Shown here: piece by piece, positions 1 to 7,677 of the stretch
Numbering within the stretch: the first letter of the stretch is position 1
How the letters are laid out: every line of letters begins with the position of its first letter
DNA from: Candidatus Brocadiia bacterium
GTDB taxonomy: Bacteria; Planctomycetota; MHYJ01; WSZJ01
Assembly: GCA_013360825.1 (NCBI GenBank)
Contig: JABWAY010000012.1
Coordinates: forward strand, 1-31,435
Length of the DNA stretch: 31,435 nt
Reading direction: 5' to 3'
Made by a program: the position numbers and the translations under genes
The notes under the pieces: model-generated
The model's input: only the letters and a program-made list of their open reading frames with translations
The model's database searches: none
Told to the model about the DNA's origin: nothing

Positions 1-11
1 ATCCTGGTCGG

Positions 12-1070
12 TCAGCCGGCGATGTGGACGCCAAACTCGCCGCCGGACTGAACGCGGCCGACGACGGCAGCGCAGGCGGCGCCGGCGGTCCGGAGCGCGC
101 TCCGGAGGGTGTCGGCCTGTTCAGGGCTGACGCTCAGGAGCAGGCCCCCCGATGTCTGCGCGTCGAGCAGGACGCCGACCAGCGCCGGCTCGACCGTCGG
201 ATCAACCCGCAGCCTTTCGCCGAGAAAATCGCGCGTGGACTTGTGTGCGCGGGTGAGCACGCCGGCGCGGGCGAGCTCGAGCACGTGCGTCATGAGCGGG
301 ACTTCGCCCGCTTCCAGGACAATGCCGACGCCGCCGCCCTCGGCCATCTCGAAGACGTGGCCGACGAGACCGAAGCCCGTGACGTCGGTGCAGGCATGCA
401 CGTCAACGCCGGCGCGGATCGCCGCGTCGCGCCCGACGCGGTTGAGCTCGGTCATGACGGCGACGGCCTCCTCCAGCTCGCGCTCATCGAGCTTGCCCGA
501 TTTCACCGCGCTCGTCAGTACGCCGCTGCCCAGCGGCTTCGTCAGCACGAGCACGTCGCCGGGGCGGGCGGCTGCGTTGGTCCAGACTCGCCGCGGCGCG
601 ACACGGCCCGTCACCGCCAGACCATACTTGACCTCGCGGTCGCGCACACTGTGACCACCGGCGACCACCGCCCCGGCCTCCCGGACCTTGCTGGCGCCGC
701 CGCGGAGAATCTCGACCAGCACTTCCGCCGGCAGCTCGTTGTCGGGGAAGCAGACGATATTCAGCGCGGTCAGCGGCTCGCCGCCCATCGCGTAGACGTC
801 GCTGAGGGCGTTGGCAGCGGCGATCTGGCCGAAGGTGAAAGGGTCGTCGACGAGCGGGGGGAAGAAATCGACCGTCTGCACGAGGGCCGTCTCATCGCTG
901 AGCGCATACACCCCCGCATCGTCGAACGTCTCTGTTCCGACGATCAGTCGCGGGTCGCGTTGCGCGTCGAGCTGGCGCAGCACGTGCGCCATGCCGGCCT
1001 GCGGCAGCTTGCCGGCTCAGCCGGCGCAGCTTGCGTACGCCGTCAGCCGGACCTTGCGGCCATCGGTCAT
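12..1070 (-). CDS. selD: Selenide, water dikinase (selenophosphate synthetase), selenocysteine-containing
   Basis: Makes selenophosphate from selenide and ATP, the selenium donor for Sec-tRNA and 2-selenouridine. An uninterrupted frame begins only at an ATG at 992, but the same frame continues upstream through a UGA at 1017-1019 to an ATG at 1070. The upstream part reads VRLTAYASCAG-UGA-AGKL, matching the conserved SelD catalytic motif ASCAG(C/U)AGKL, so UGA falls exactly at the catalytic Cys/Sec position (codon 18 of 352). The rest is typical SelD: GTETFDDAGVY, VDFFPPLVDDPF, a GG-rich AMGGEP loop and AGGHSV. A GGGAG lies 9 nt before the ATG at 1070. The true stop is also UGA (12-14). The gene is divergent from rsmA with a 40-bp gap. 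No selA, selB or selC lies in the window. Family assignment is secure; Sec decoding is inferred from motif position and the adjacent hairpin. Confidence 0.93.
973..991 (-). other. Candidate bacterial SECIS hairpin in selD
   Basis: Downstream of the Sec UGA the mRNA can form a perfect 7-bp stem TGGCGCA/TGCGCCA with a 5-nt loop CGUGC. The loop starts 32 nt after the UGA and has G at its second position followed by U, which fits the known bacterial SECIS consensus (small loop, G in the first two positions, about 16-37 nt from UGA). A nearer, weaker hairpin uses the GCCGGC repeats at 993-998 and 1011-1016. Confidence 0.65.
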
Positions 1071-1110
1071 TCGCTTGCACTCCCGCGCGGCTGCCCGGAG
1101 CATGCGTGCC

Positions 1111-2013
1111 ATGCCGGGACAGACGCTCTCAGAGATCCGGACGCTGCTGGCCGCCGCGGGCCTCTCCCCGCAATACCGGTTCGGCCAGAACTTCCTGATC
1201 GATCTTAACCTGATGCGCAAGCTCGTGGACGCGGCCGGCCTGAATTCGGAAGACGTCGTGCTGGAGGTCGGCCCGGGAACCGGCTCGCTCACCGAGCTGC
1301 TGCTGGCCAGTGGGGCGCACGTGGTGGCGGCCGAGATCGACCGCGGCCTCTGCGACCTGCTGCGCCGGCGCCTCGGCGATCATCCGCGCTTCACGCTCGT
1401 CGAGGGCGACGCGCTCTCGACCAAGCACCAGGTCAATCCGGCGCTGCTGGATTCGCTGCGGAAAACCAGCAGACTGACACAACCGGCTGGAGGTCGAGAC
1501 CACACCATACCGCTCAAGCTCGTCGCCAACCTGCCCTACCAGGTCGCCACGCCCCTGCTGATCGAGTTGCTCTGCGGCGATCCGCCCTTCGCGCGTCTCT
1601 GCGCCACGATTCAGAAAGAGGTCGGGCAGCGCCTCGCGGCCCGGCCGGCGACGGAGACCTACGGCCCGGCGTCGGTCGTCGTCCAGACGCTCGCGCGCGT
1701 CGAGACGCTCGCACACCTGCCCCCGGAGGCCTTCTGGCCCAGGCCGCAGGTTCACTCGGTGATGCTGAGGCTGACACCGCTGCCCGAGGCGCGCTCGCGC
1801 GTGCGCGACGCGGCCGGGCTGGCGGGCTTCGTCTCGCGGGCCTTCCGCCAACGGCGGAAGATGCTGCGCAGCAGCTTGCAGACCCTGGCGGCTGAGTCGG
1901 CGGCGCTGCTCGAAACGGCAGGAATCAGCGGCGCGGCCCGAGCGGAGGAGTTGACGCCAGCCGACTGGGAGCGGCTGTTTCTGGCCTGGCGAAGCTCACG
2001 TCCGGGCGGATGA
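1111..2013 (+). CDS. rsmA: 16S rRNA dimethyladenosine transferase RsmA (KsgA)
   Basis: SAM-dependent enzyme that dimethylates two adjacent adenosines near the 3' end of 16S rRNA, acting late in 30S assembly. Visible family marks: FGQNFLID near residue 24, SAM motif I LEVGPGTG (51-58), acidic EID (75-77), and the catalytic NLPY at 140-143. The C-terminal RAFRQRRKMLRSSL is typical of the family. The length, 300 aa, is slightly above the usual size because of extra residues about 107-133, before NLPY. The frame is open far upstream, but homology begins at this ATG, which has GGAG 10 nt before it; an ATG at 1102 is the alternative. The 3' end overlaps the convergent lipoprotein gene by 89 bp. Confidence 0.95.
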   Translation: MPGQTLSEIRTLLAAAGLSPQYRFGQNFLIDLNLMRKLVDAAGLNSEDVVLEVGPGTGSLTELLLASGAHVVAAEIDRGLCDLLRRRLGDHPRFTLVEGDALSTKHQVNPALLDSLRKTSRLTQPAGGRDHTIPLKLVANLPYQVATPLLIELLCGDPPFARLCATIQKEVGQRLAARPATETYGPASVVVQTLARVETLAHLPPEAFWPRPQVHSVMLRLTPLPEARSRVRDAAGLAGFVSRAFRQRRKMLRSSLQTLAAESAALLETAGISGAARAEELTPADWERLFLAWRSSRPGG

Positions 2014-2734
2014 TCTTCGGCGCCACGACGGCGCGAATGAACCCGGACGCCGTCGAGTCCGTGTGCCCGCCGTAGTAGCCGTAGCTGGCGAACTCCGCCG
2101 AGTACGGGATGTTCTGGATCTTTCCGGCGGGGTCCGGGCTGCGCAGACCGACGAGGCCGACCGGCTCATCGGTGAACGACCCGTCGATGGTCCCGGCGAA
2201 GCGCATCGGTCCGGAGAGCACCGCGTCGTTCGGCGAATAAAAGACGTAGACGCGGCCGCGGACCCGTTGCAGCGCCCAACTGGCGTCGAAGGTGCTCGAC
2301 AGGCTGGAGCTGAGCAGCACGACATTGTCGACTTCGTAGCCGTGGCGCAGCTCGCCGACGGCCCACAGGGCCACGCCGGTGCCGGCGGACAGTCCGATGA
2401 CGGTGACGGGGCGGCCTGGGAAGCGGTCGATGTAGGCCTCGATGTCGCGCGCGAGCGTGCCGGCGCGCAGCCGGGCGTACTTGGCGTACTGGTCGATGGC
2501 GACGCCGACGATCGGCACCGGCGCCAGCGACCAGTAGAAGACGTTGACCTCGCCGCGGAAGCCCGCGTCCTGAAGCCCCTTGCGAATCGGCACGTCGCCC
2601 AGGTCGGTGTTGCTGGCCCCCGGGCAGTAGAAGACGATGCCGTTCTTGGCGTTCGGGCCGAAATTCGGCGCGCAGCCGACGGCGACGACAAGGACTGCTA
2701 CAGCCACGATCAGGGCGGCAAAGCGGGTCACCAT
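1925..2734 (-). CDS. Alpha/beta-hydrolase-like lipoprotein
   Basis: 269 aa. The N-terminus is a lipoprotein signal peptide: MVTR, a long Val/Ala-rich hydrophobic stretch, then AVGC with Cys21 as the lipidated residue. The mature part has a GxSxG nucleophile elbow, GLSAG with Ser116, followed by plausible triad partners Asp170 in SPND and His224 in GGHTD, in the order expected for an alpha/beta hydrolase. This suggests an esterase or lipase-like enzyme on the periplasmic face of a membrane; the substrate cannot be guessed. The frame is open further upstream, but the ATG at 2734 is chosen because it starts the signal peptide. It follows the unknown gene at 2772-3176 by 37 bp on the same strand, so the two are probably co-transcribed. 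Its last 89 bp overlap rsmA tail to tail. Confidence 0.8.
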   Translation of the reverse strand: MVTRFAALIVAVAVLVVAVGCAPNFGPNAKNGIVFYCPGASNTDLGDVPIRKGLQDAGFRGEVNVFYWSLAPVPIVGVAIDQYAKYARLRAGTLARDIEAYIDRFPGRPVTVIGLSAGTGVALWAVGELRHGYEVDNVVLLSSSLSSTFDASWALQRVRGRVYVFYSPNDAVLSGPMRFAGTIDGSFTDEPVGLVGLRSPDPAGKIQNIPYSAEFASYGYYGGHTDSTASGFIRAVVAPKIIRPDVSFARPETAAPSRLASTPPLGPRR

Positions 2735-2771
2735 GGGCTCATCCTGTACCGGCGGCGCCGGCGGGCGGTTC

Positions 2772-3176
2772 TCACTCGCGGTCCGGGCCGGCGGCGCTGG
2801 GGCGAAACCCCGGGATGCGCAGATTCTCGGTCGGCTTCTGGTCAGGGTGAACGGCGAAGACCTCGACCCGCGCGATGTCATCGAACGGGACCACCAGCAC
2901 GATCGCCCCGACCTTGTAGTTCTCATCCACCGGCACGCACTCGAACGCCAGCGCGCTGCTCATCCCCACGTCGGCCATCTCGCGCATCTCATACGTCAGA
3001 CCGTCCTTCATGTACAGGATGACGCGCGTCTCGAGCGCCGCCATGTAGCGCTGATACTCCGCCGTCCCGTTCCCGGCCTTCTTCTTGTCCTCGAACCTGC
3101 GATCCGCGCAACGGCGCTTGGCCTCTTCGGCCAGACGCTGCAACCCGCCGTGGTGAAACCAGTCGTAGTTGAACAT
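2772..3176 (-). CDS. Conserved-looking hypothetical protein, 134 aa
   Basis: I do not recognise a family. The protein starts MFNYDWFHHGG, continues with a charged, Lys/Arg-rich segment (about 15-35), then a strand-rich region with Asp-Asp-Ile-Ala near the middle of the last third (VVPFDDIARVEVFAVH), suggesting a small mixed alpha/beta domain. No signal peptide or membrane segment. The ATG at 3176 has a strong GGGGAG 7 nt upstream, which fixes the start although the frame is open further. It is the first gene of a probable two-gene unit with the lipoprotein hydrolase and is divergent from queG, 67 bp away. Confidence 0.7.
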   Translation of the reverse strand: MFNYDWFHHGGLQRLAEEAKRRCADRRFEDKKKAGNGTAEYQRYMAALETRVILYMKDGLTYEMREMADVGMSSALAFECVPVDENYKVGAIVLVVPFDDIARVEVFAVHPDQKPTENLRIPGFRPSAAGPDRE

Positions 3177-3205
3177 CAGCAAGCTCCCCGGCCCGTCAGG
3201 TTCGA

Positions 3206-3235
3206 TTGCATCGCGTGCGCCCGGCCTCGTATCAT
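3206..3235 (+). promoter_or_regulatory. Candidate queG promoter
   Basis: TTGCAT (3206-3211), 18-bp spacer, TATCAT (3230-3235). The -10 box ends only 8 nt before the queG ATG, so the transcript would have almost no leader. Confidence 0.5.
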
Positions 3236-3243
3236 CGTCCACA

Positions 3244-4302
3244 ATGTCCCCAGCCGTAAGGTCGCTGCTGGTCAAGACACTGGGACGTGAGCTCGGTTTG
3301 AGCCGGGTTGGCATCGCCCCCGCCGCGCCCCTGCCGGGAGCCACATATTATAAGAGCTGGCTGCGCCGCGGCTACCACGCCGGCATGGGCTACCTGGCCC
3401 GGAACGTCGAGCGCCGCGCCGCGCCAGCCTCCCTGCTCGAGGGTGCCCGCAGCATCATCTGCGCCGCCCTCAGCTATCAGTCGTCGTCCGCTAACCGGCC
3501 GCACGCGGAGACTGCGCCGCAGGCCGGCCCCGCGACGGGGCGCGTCGCCCGCTACGCCCACGGACGCGACTACCACCTCGTGCTGCGCGAGCGGCTCGAA
3601 ACCCTCGTCGAGCGCCTGCGCCAGCGGCTCGCCGAGCCCTTCGAGGCGCGCCTGTTCGTCGACACCGGGCCGTTGCTGGAGCGCGAGCTGGCGGCGGCCG
3701 CCGGGCTGGGGTGGATCGCCAAGAACACCATGCTGCTCAGCCGCGAGCTCGGCTCGTACACCGTTCTGGGCGAAGTGCTGACGACGCTGGAGCTCGCGCA
3801 CGACGCGCCTGAGACCGACCATTGCGGGAGCTGCACGCGCTGTCTCGACGCCTGCCCGACCGGCGCCTTTCCAGCGCCCTACCAGATGGACGCCTCACGC
3901 TGCATCTCGTACCTGACGATCGAGCACCGCGGGCCGGTCGATCCGGGACTCAGGAAAGGACTCGGGGGGTGGGTCTTCGGGTGCGACATCTGCCAGGAGG
4001 TCTGCCCCTGGAACCGGGAGGCTCCCCCCGCCACCGAGCCGGGGTTCGCGCCGAAGCCCGGCCTGGCGGCGCCGTCGCTGGGAGAGTGGATCGGCCTCCA
4101 GGAGGAGGCCTACCGGCTTCTCACCCGCGGGACGGCGGTCCGGCGCGCGAAACGGGGGATGCTGCGGCGCAACGCGGCCCTGGCGGCGGGGAACACCGGC
4201 GACCGGTCCTCGATCCCGGCGCTCAAGCTGGCGGCCCAGGACGCCGATCCTATGATTGCCGAGGCGGCCATGTGGGCCCTTCGTAAGCTGGAGGAGCCAT
4301 GA
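3244..4302 (+). CDS. queG: Epoxyqueuosine reductase QueG
   Basis: Cobalamin- and Fe-S-dependent enzyme that reduces epoxyqueuosine to queuosine at the tRNA wobble base, the last step of the pathway. 352 aa. Visible: YAHGRDYHLVL (104-114), the DTGP segment with the catalytic Asp140, AGLGWIAKNT, the ferredoxin-like cluster C194-x2-C197-x2-C200-x3-C204-P, and the second set around CDICQEVCPWN (C247, C250, C254). The C-terminal 50 residues look like a HEAT-type repeat, as in known QueG. The usual GLGWIGK is GLGWIAK here. The ATG at 3244 is chosen because homology starts there and a -10-like box lies 8 nt upstream. The last 4 bases overlap the next start (ATGA), so the phosphatase gene is translationally coupled. 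Confidence 0.95.
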   Translation: MSPAVRSLLVKTLGRELGLSRVGIAPAAPLPGATYYKSWLRRGYHAGMGYLARNVERRAAPASLLEGARSIICAALSYQSSSANRPHAETAPQAGPATGRVARYAHGRDYHLVLRERLETLVERLRQRLAEPFEARLFVDTGPLLERELAAAAGLGWIAKNTMLLSRELGSYTVLGEVLTTLELAHDAPETDHCGSCTRCLDACPTGAFPAPYQMDASRCISYLTIEHRGPVDPGLRKGLGGWVFGCDICQEVCPWNREAPPATEPGFAPKPGLAAPSLGEWIGLQEEAYRLLTRGTAVRRAKRGMLRRNAALAAGNTGDRSSIPALKLAAQDADPMIAEAAMWALRKLEEP

Positions 4303-4889
4303 AGCGATATCTGATGTTCCTGCCGCTGGCGGCGGTGCTGGCGGCGTGCGCGCACACGGAGGATCCGGACGACGGGGCGGCCGAGCCGGATCTTGCGACC
4401 CCGACGACGCTCGCCGGGGTCGACAATTTCGCGAAGGTCACGGACGGCGTCTGGCGGGGGGGGCAGCCGTCGGCGGAGGGGATGCGGACGCTGAAATCGA
4501 TGGGCGTGAAGACGATTGTGAATCTGAGGGCGATCTCTTCGGACCGGACCGAGCTCCGGGGAACGGAGTTGAACTACGTCCACATCCGGACGAGCGCGGC
4601 GTTTCTGAGTGACGACGAGGTTGCGAAGGCGCTCAGGATTGCGACCGACTCCGCGCACCGGCCGGTGTTCATCCACTGCGAACACGGTGCGGACCGGACG
4701 GGGGCGGTGATCGCGGCGTACCGGATGGTGGTGCAGGGGTGGGACTCGCGGAAGGCGCGCCGGGAGGTGGGGAGGTTCGGGTTTCACAAGGTCTGGCAGA
4801 ACCTGGATTTCTATCTCGACCGGTTTGACGCCGAGAAGGTGCGGACGCTGATGGGGCGGGTCGAGGTCGAGGTCGAATACGTGCCCTGA
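4299..4889 (+). CDS. Lipoprotein tyrosine/dual-specificity phosphatase-like protein
   Basis: 196 aa. The signal peptide ends in VLAAC (Cys17 lipidated), so the protein should be exported and membrane-anchored. The mature domain has the Cys-phosphatase signature HCEHGADRTG, with nucleophile Cys127 and Arg133, preceded by the VNLR strand seen in this superfamily. It resembles the short bacterial phosphatases that act on phosphotyrosine or inositol-phosphate-like substrates; the real substrate is unknown. It starts within the queG stop codon (ATGA overlap) and is followed by a strong hairpin, so queG and this gene form a two-gene operon. The functional link to queuosine is not obvious and may be only transcriptional. 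Confidence 0.85.
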   Translation: MKRYLMFLPLAAVLAACAHTEDPDDGAAEPDLATPTTLAGVDNFAKVTDGVWRGGQPSAEGMRTLKSMGVKTIVNLRAISSDRTELRGTELNYVHIRTSAAFLSDDEVAKALRIATDSAHRPVFIHCEHGADRTGAVIAAYRMVVQGWDSRKARREVGRFGFHKVWQNLDFYLDRFDAEKVRTLMGRVEVEVEYVP

Positions 4890-4913
4890 GGAGGCCTGAG
4901 CCGGAATGAAAAA

Positions 4914-4936
4914 GGCCCGCGGCATCGCCGCGGGCC
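4914..4936. terminator. Bidirectional rho-independent terminator
   Basis: Perfect 10-bp stem GGCCCGCGGC/GCCGCGGGCC with loop ATC, between converging genes. On the minus strand it is followed by TTTTT, a good tail for sod; on the plus strand the tail TCGTCGTTT is weaker. Confidence 0.85.
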
Positions 4937-4958
4937 TCGTCGTTTCCGGACCGTCCGT

Positions 4959-5558
4959 TCAGACGCGCTTGTTGATCTCGTCCCAGTTCAGGAGGTTCCA
5001 CCAGGCGGCGACGTAGTCGGCGCGGCGGTTCTGGTACTTGAGGTAGTAGGCGTGCTCCCAGACGTCGAGCCCGAGAACCGCGTCCCTGCCGTCCATGAGC
5101 GGATTGTCCTGGTTCGGCGTGGAGACGATCTCGAATCTCCCGTCTTTCGTCTTCGCCAGCCAGGCCCAGCCGCTTCCGAACCGGCTCATCGCCGCTTCGC
5201 CGAACTTCGAGCGGAAATTCGCGAAGTCCGTGAAGGTCGACTTGATGACCTCCGCGATCTTCCCCGTGGGCTCGCCGCCTTTTCCGTGCCCCATGAGGGT
5301 CCAGAACAGGGAGTGGTTCCAGTGCCCGCCGCCGTTGTTGCGGACGGCGGTGCGGATCCCCTCGGGGACGGTCGCGATGTTCCGGCAGAGGTCTTCGAGC
5401 GACTTCCCCTGCCAGTCGGCGGCGCTCTCGAGGGCCTTGTTCAGGTTGGTGACATAGGCGTTGTGGTGCTTGCCGTGGTGGATCTCCATCGTCATCTTGT
5501 CGATGTGCGGTTCCAGCGCGTCCGGCGCGTACGGAAGCTTGGGCAGTTCGTGCGGCAT
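4959..5558 (-). CDS. sodA: Superoxide dismutase, Mn/Fe family (Mn-type)
   Basis: Converts superoxide to peroxide and oxygen in the cytoplasm; no signal peptide. 199 aa, normal for the family. Metal ligands are all present: His27 (EIHHGKHH), His82 (HWNHSLFW), Asp165 and His169 (DVWEHAYY). GGGHWNHS and a Gln at 150 in TPNQDNPL are the pattern of Mn enzymes, so Mn is more likely than Fe, though cambialistic use cannot be excluded. The frame is open upstream to 5765, but the ATG at 5558 has GGGAGG 7 nt before it and starts exactly at the conserved LPKLPY segment. The gene looks monocistronic, between a promoter candidate and the terminator at 4914-4936. Confidence 0.96.
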   Translation of the reverse strand: MPHELPKLPYAPDALEPHIDKMTMEIHHGKHHNAYVTNLNKALESAADWQGKSLEDLCRNIATVPEGIRTAVRNNGGGHWNHSLFWTLMGHGKGGEPTGKIAEVIKSTFTDFANFRSKFGEAAMSRFGSGWAWLAKTKDGRFEIVSTPNQDNPLMDGRDAVLGLDVWEHAYYLKYQNRRADYVAAWWNLLNWDEINKRV

Positions 5559-5613
5559 GCGTGGCCTCCCTGGATGAAGCTGCGGCGTCGCGACGTGCGG
5601 CGCCGGAAAGGCG

Positions 5614-5642
5614 ACTGTCCCGCGGGGCGGAATGGGTGTCAA
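5614..5642 (-). promoter_or_regulatory. Candidate sod promoter
   Basis: On the minus strand, TTGACA (5642-5637), 17-bp spacer, GACAGT (5619-5614), about 55 bp before the sod start. The -35 is perfect; the -10 is weak. Confidence 0.35.
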
Positions 5643-5769
5643 GGCATTCGGAAAGCGGGCGCTTTGCGAACTCCCCCGACGGATCGCCGGGACCGGGGGG
5701 CTGACGGCCCGGCTCCCCGAGAACGGGCGGGGAGATTCCGCGGACCGGATTGCACACCGAACCACGGTG

Positions 5770-5958
5770 CCCTTCGACTCGCCCTGCGGGCTCGCTCAGG
5801 GTAAGCCGGTCGGAGATGGGACCCGGCGTCCGGATGACATGCGTCCGACCGGCGTACCCTTCGACTCGCCCTGCGGGCTCGCTCAGGGTAAGCCGGTCGG
5901 AGATGGGACCCGGCATCCGGATGACATCCGGCATCCGGATGACATGCGTCCGACCGGC
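5770..5958. repeat. Tandem REP-like repeat, two copies with nested 18-bp duplication
   Basis: Two adjacent copies of a unit beginning CCCTTCGACTCGCCCTGCGG: copy 1 is 5770-5856 (87 bp) and copy 2 is 5857-5958. The first 58 bases are identical. Copy 2 carries an extra tandem 18-bp unit (ATCCGGATGACATCCGGC). The core can fold (GCCC-TGC-GGGC inside CCCT...AGGG) and resembles the CTTCGACTCGC...GCTCAGGG family of dispersed palindromic repeats. It ends directly at the stop codon of the HAD gene. Apart from this and the sod promoter candidate I see nothing in the 400-bp gap 5559-5958. Confidence 0.85.
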
Positions 5959-6645
5959 TTAGCGGGACAGGTGTTCCGGCAGGTCCGCGAACTCCCGGAC
6001 CCGGCGACAGTCGCGCTTCTCGTGGTGCTGTCCAGGATCCAGGAGGACAGCGTCCATCCCGACTCCCCGGGCGCCGAGAACGTCGATGTGAAACATGTCC
6101 CCGACATAGATCGACCGCCCGGGGTCCGCGCCGGAACGCTCCAGCGCCATCCGGAAGATGCGGGGATCGGGTTTCTCCACCCCGACCACCTTCGAGTCGA
6201 TCACGAACTCCAGCCGGGACTTCATCCCGAGCCGCTCGAGCATCGCTTCGACGCTTCCGTCCGAATTGGAAATCACCGCGAGGCGGTACCCCTGGTCGCG
6301 AAGGCGATCCAGCGTCGCGGCGGCGGCGCGGACGGGGCGGGACCAGAGGGTGAAAGTCCGGTTCTGGGAGAAGAGGGCCTTGAGGGCGGCGGGGATGCGG
6401 TCGCGGTCGGTCCAGCCGGCGGCGGAGAGGACGGTCCAGAAGTAGGTCATCCAGCGCTCGCGTTCGAAGTCGCCATCGAGGCGCGGCCCGTCGACGTGGG
6501 TGCGGGCGAGGGGTTCTGCGGCGTCCATGGCCGCGGGGTCGCCGCGGAACCCGAATTCACGGTGCAGAACCTCCGCCACGCGCTCGAAGTCAAGCAGGAC
6601 GAGCGTGTTTCCTGCGTCGAGGAAGACCCAGTCGAGATCGGGCAC
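5959..6645 (-). CDS. HAD-superfamily hydrolase
   Basis: 228 aa, cytoplasmic. Motif I is FLDAGNTLV with nucleophile Asp10, motif II VISNSD (Ser126), motif III Lys158 in GVEKPDP, motif IV YVGDMFHID (Asp183 and Asp188). The helical cap sits between motifs I and II (C1 type). In motif I the usual general-acid Asp two residues after the nucleophile is Gly12 (DAG rather than DxD), a variant seen in part of the family. Substrate unknown; small phosphate esters are typical. Start is GTG at 6645, with GAGG 5 nt upstream overlapping the stop of the transketolase subunit gene, so it is the third gene of the transketolase operon. Its stop abuts the repeat element. Confidence 0.88.
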   Translation of the reverse strand: MPDLDWVFLDAGNTLVLLDFERVAEVLHREFGFRGDPAAMDAAEPLARTHVDGPRLDGDFERERWMTYFWTVLSAAGWTDRDRIPAALKALFSQNRTFTLWSRPVRAAAATLDRLRDQGYRLAVISNSDGSVEAMLERLGMKSRLEFVIDSKVVGVEKPDPRIFRMALERSGADPGRSIYVGDMFHIDVLGARGVGMDAVLLDPGQHHEKRDCRRVREFADLPEHLSR

Positions 6646-6652
6646 GGCGGCC

Positions 6653-7675
6653 TCAGACCTCGAACGGGTGCGGTTCGGCGTCGGCGGGGCCGGTTGCGGT
6701 CGCGGCCCCGTCGCCGCCCGACCGCCGGCCTTTCCGCCCCAGGACCTTCCGGGCTGCCGTCACGATGTGGCGCCAGGTCAGGCCGTACTTCTCGAACAGC
6801 TGGGCCGGCGTCGCGCTCTCCGCGTACGTGTCCTGCACCGCCACCTGCTCCATCGGCGCGGGGGTCGTCTCGGCCAGCGCCTGGGCGACCGCCGCCCCAA
6901 GCCCGCCGATCCGGGAATGCTCCTCCGCCACCACCAGCGCCCCCGTCTCCTGCGCCGCGCGCTCCACCGCTTCGACGTCGAGCGGCTTCACCGAGTACCC
7001 GTCGAGAACCCGCGCCGCGATGCCGTCGTCGCGGAGCGCGTCGCACGCCTTCAGCGCCTCCGCCACCATCAGGCCGTTCGCGATGATCGTCAGATCCTTC
7101 CCGTCCTCCAGCCGGCGCATCTTCCCGAACGGGAACTCCCCGCCGTCGTAGATCTTCGGCGCCTTCGGGCGCCCGGCACGGATGTAGACGCCGCCGACAT
7201 GCGCCGCCGCCCGTTTCACCAGATCCTTCGTCTGCGCCTCGTCCGCCGGAACACAGACGACGAAGCCGGGAAGCGTGGCCGCGAGGGCGACGTCCTCGAT
7301 CGACATCTGGCTCGGCCCGTCCTCGCCCAGCGAGATCCCCCCGTGCGTCGTCACGATCTTGACGTTCTCCTTCGGGTAGGCGACGGCGATCCGGATCTGG
7401 TCGTACGCCTTGCACATCATGAACGCCGCGAACGAGCTGCAGAACGGAATCTTCCCGCTGTGCGCCAGCCCCCCCGCGATCCCGACCATGTTGGCCTCGG
7501 CGATGCCGACGTTGAAGAACCGGTCCGGGAATTCCTTCCCGAACTTCGCCGTGTAGGTCGACTTCGACAGGTCGGCGTCGATCACCACCACGTTCGGGTT
7601 CGTCCTGCCGAGCTCCACCAGCGCCGCCGCGTACGCCTCGCGCGTCGCCGGGCCGAGCGTGAATTCGCGCACCAT
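6653..7675 (-). CDS. Transketolase, C-terminal subunit
   Basis: 340 aa. Pyrimidine-binding and C-terminal domains of a split transketolase. FNVGIAEANMVGIAGG carries the conserved catalytic Glu60 that activates the thiamine ring; THGGISLGEDGPSQ is the typical substrate and cofactor segment; the C-terminal third has EEHSRIGGLG and a final segment with GxxG/AES motifs of the transketolase C domain. Works with the N-terminal subunit next door to move two-carbon units in the non-oxidative pentose phosphate pathway. The last about 25 residues are a low-complexity Gly/Ala-rich tail. Start ATG at 7675 lies 2 nt after the partner's stop, with GGAG in the partner's end, so the two are coupled. Confidence 0.93.
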   Translation of the reverse strand: MVREFTLGPATREAYAAALVELGRTNPNVVVIDADLSKSTYTAKFGKEFPDRFFNVGIAEANMVGIAGGLAHSGKIPFCSSFAAFMMCKAYDQIRIAVAYPKENVKIVTTHGGISLGEDGPSQMSIEDVALAATLPGFVVCVPADEAQTKDLVKRAAAHVGGVYIRAGRPKAPKIYDGGEFPFGKMRRLEDGKDLTIIANGLMVAEALKACDALRDDGIAARVLDGYSVKPLDVEAVERAAQETGALVVAEEHSRIGGLGAAVAQALAETTPAPMEQVAVQDTYAESATPAQLFEKYGLTWRHIVTAARKVLGRKGRRSGGDGAATATGPADAEPHPFEV

Positions 7676-7677
7676 GA

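Noticed and set aside
12..992. SelD starting at the ATG at 992, or a SelD pseudogene broken by a stop at 1017
   Set aside because: The frame on both sides of the UGA encodes the conserved SelD motif with Sec at the catalytic position, and a SECIS-like hairpin follows.
24..1208. A 394-residue plus-strand open frame
   Set aside because: Antisense to selD; no recognisable motif.
5770..5958. A short CRISPR array
   Set aside because: Only two copies, directly adjacent without spacers, and no cas genes.
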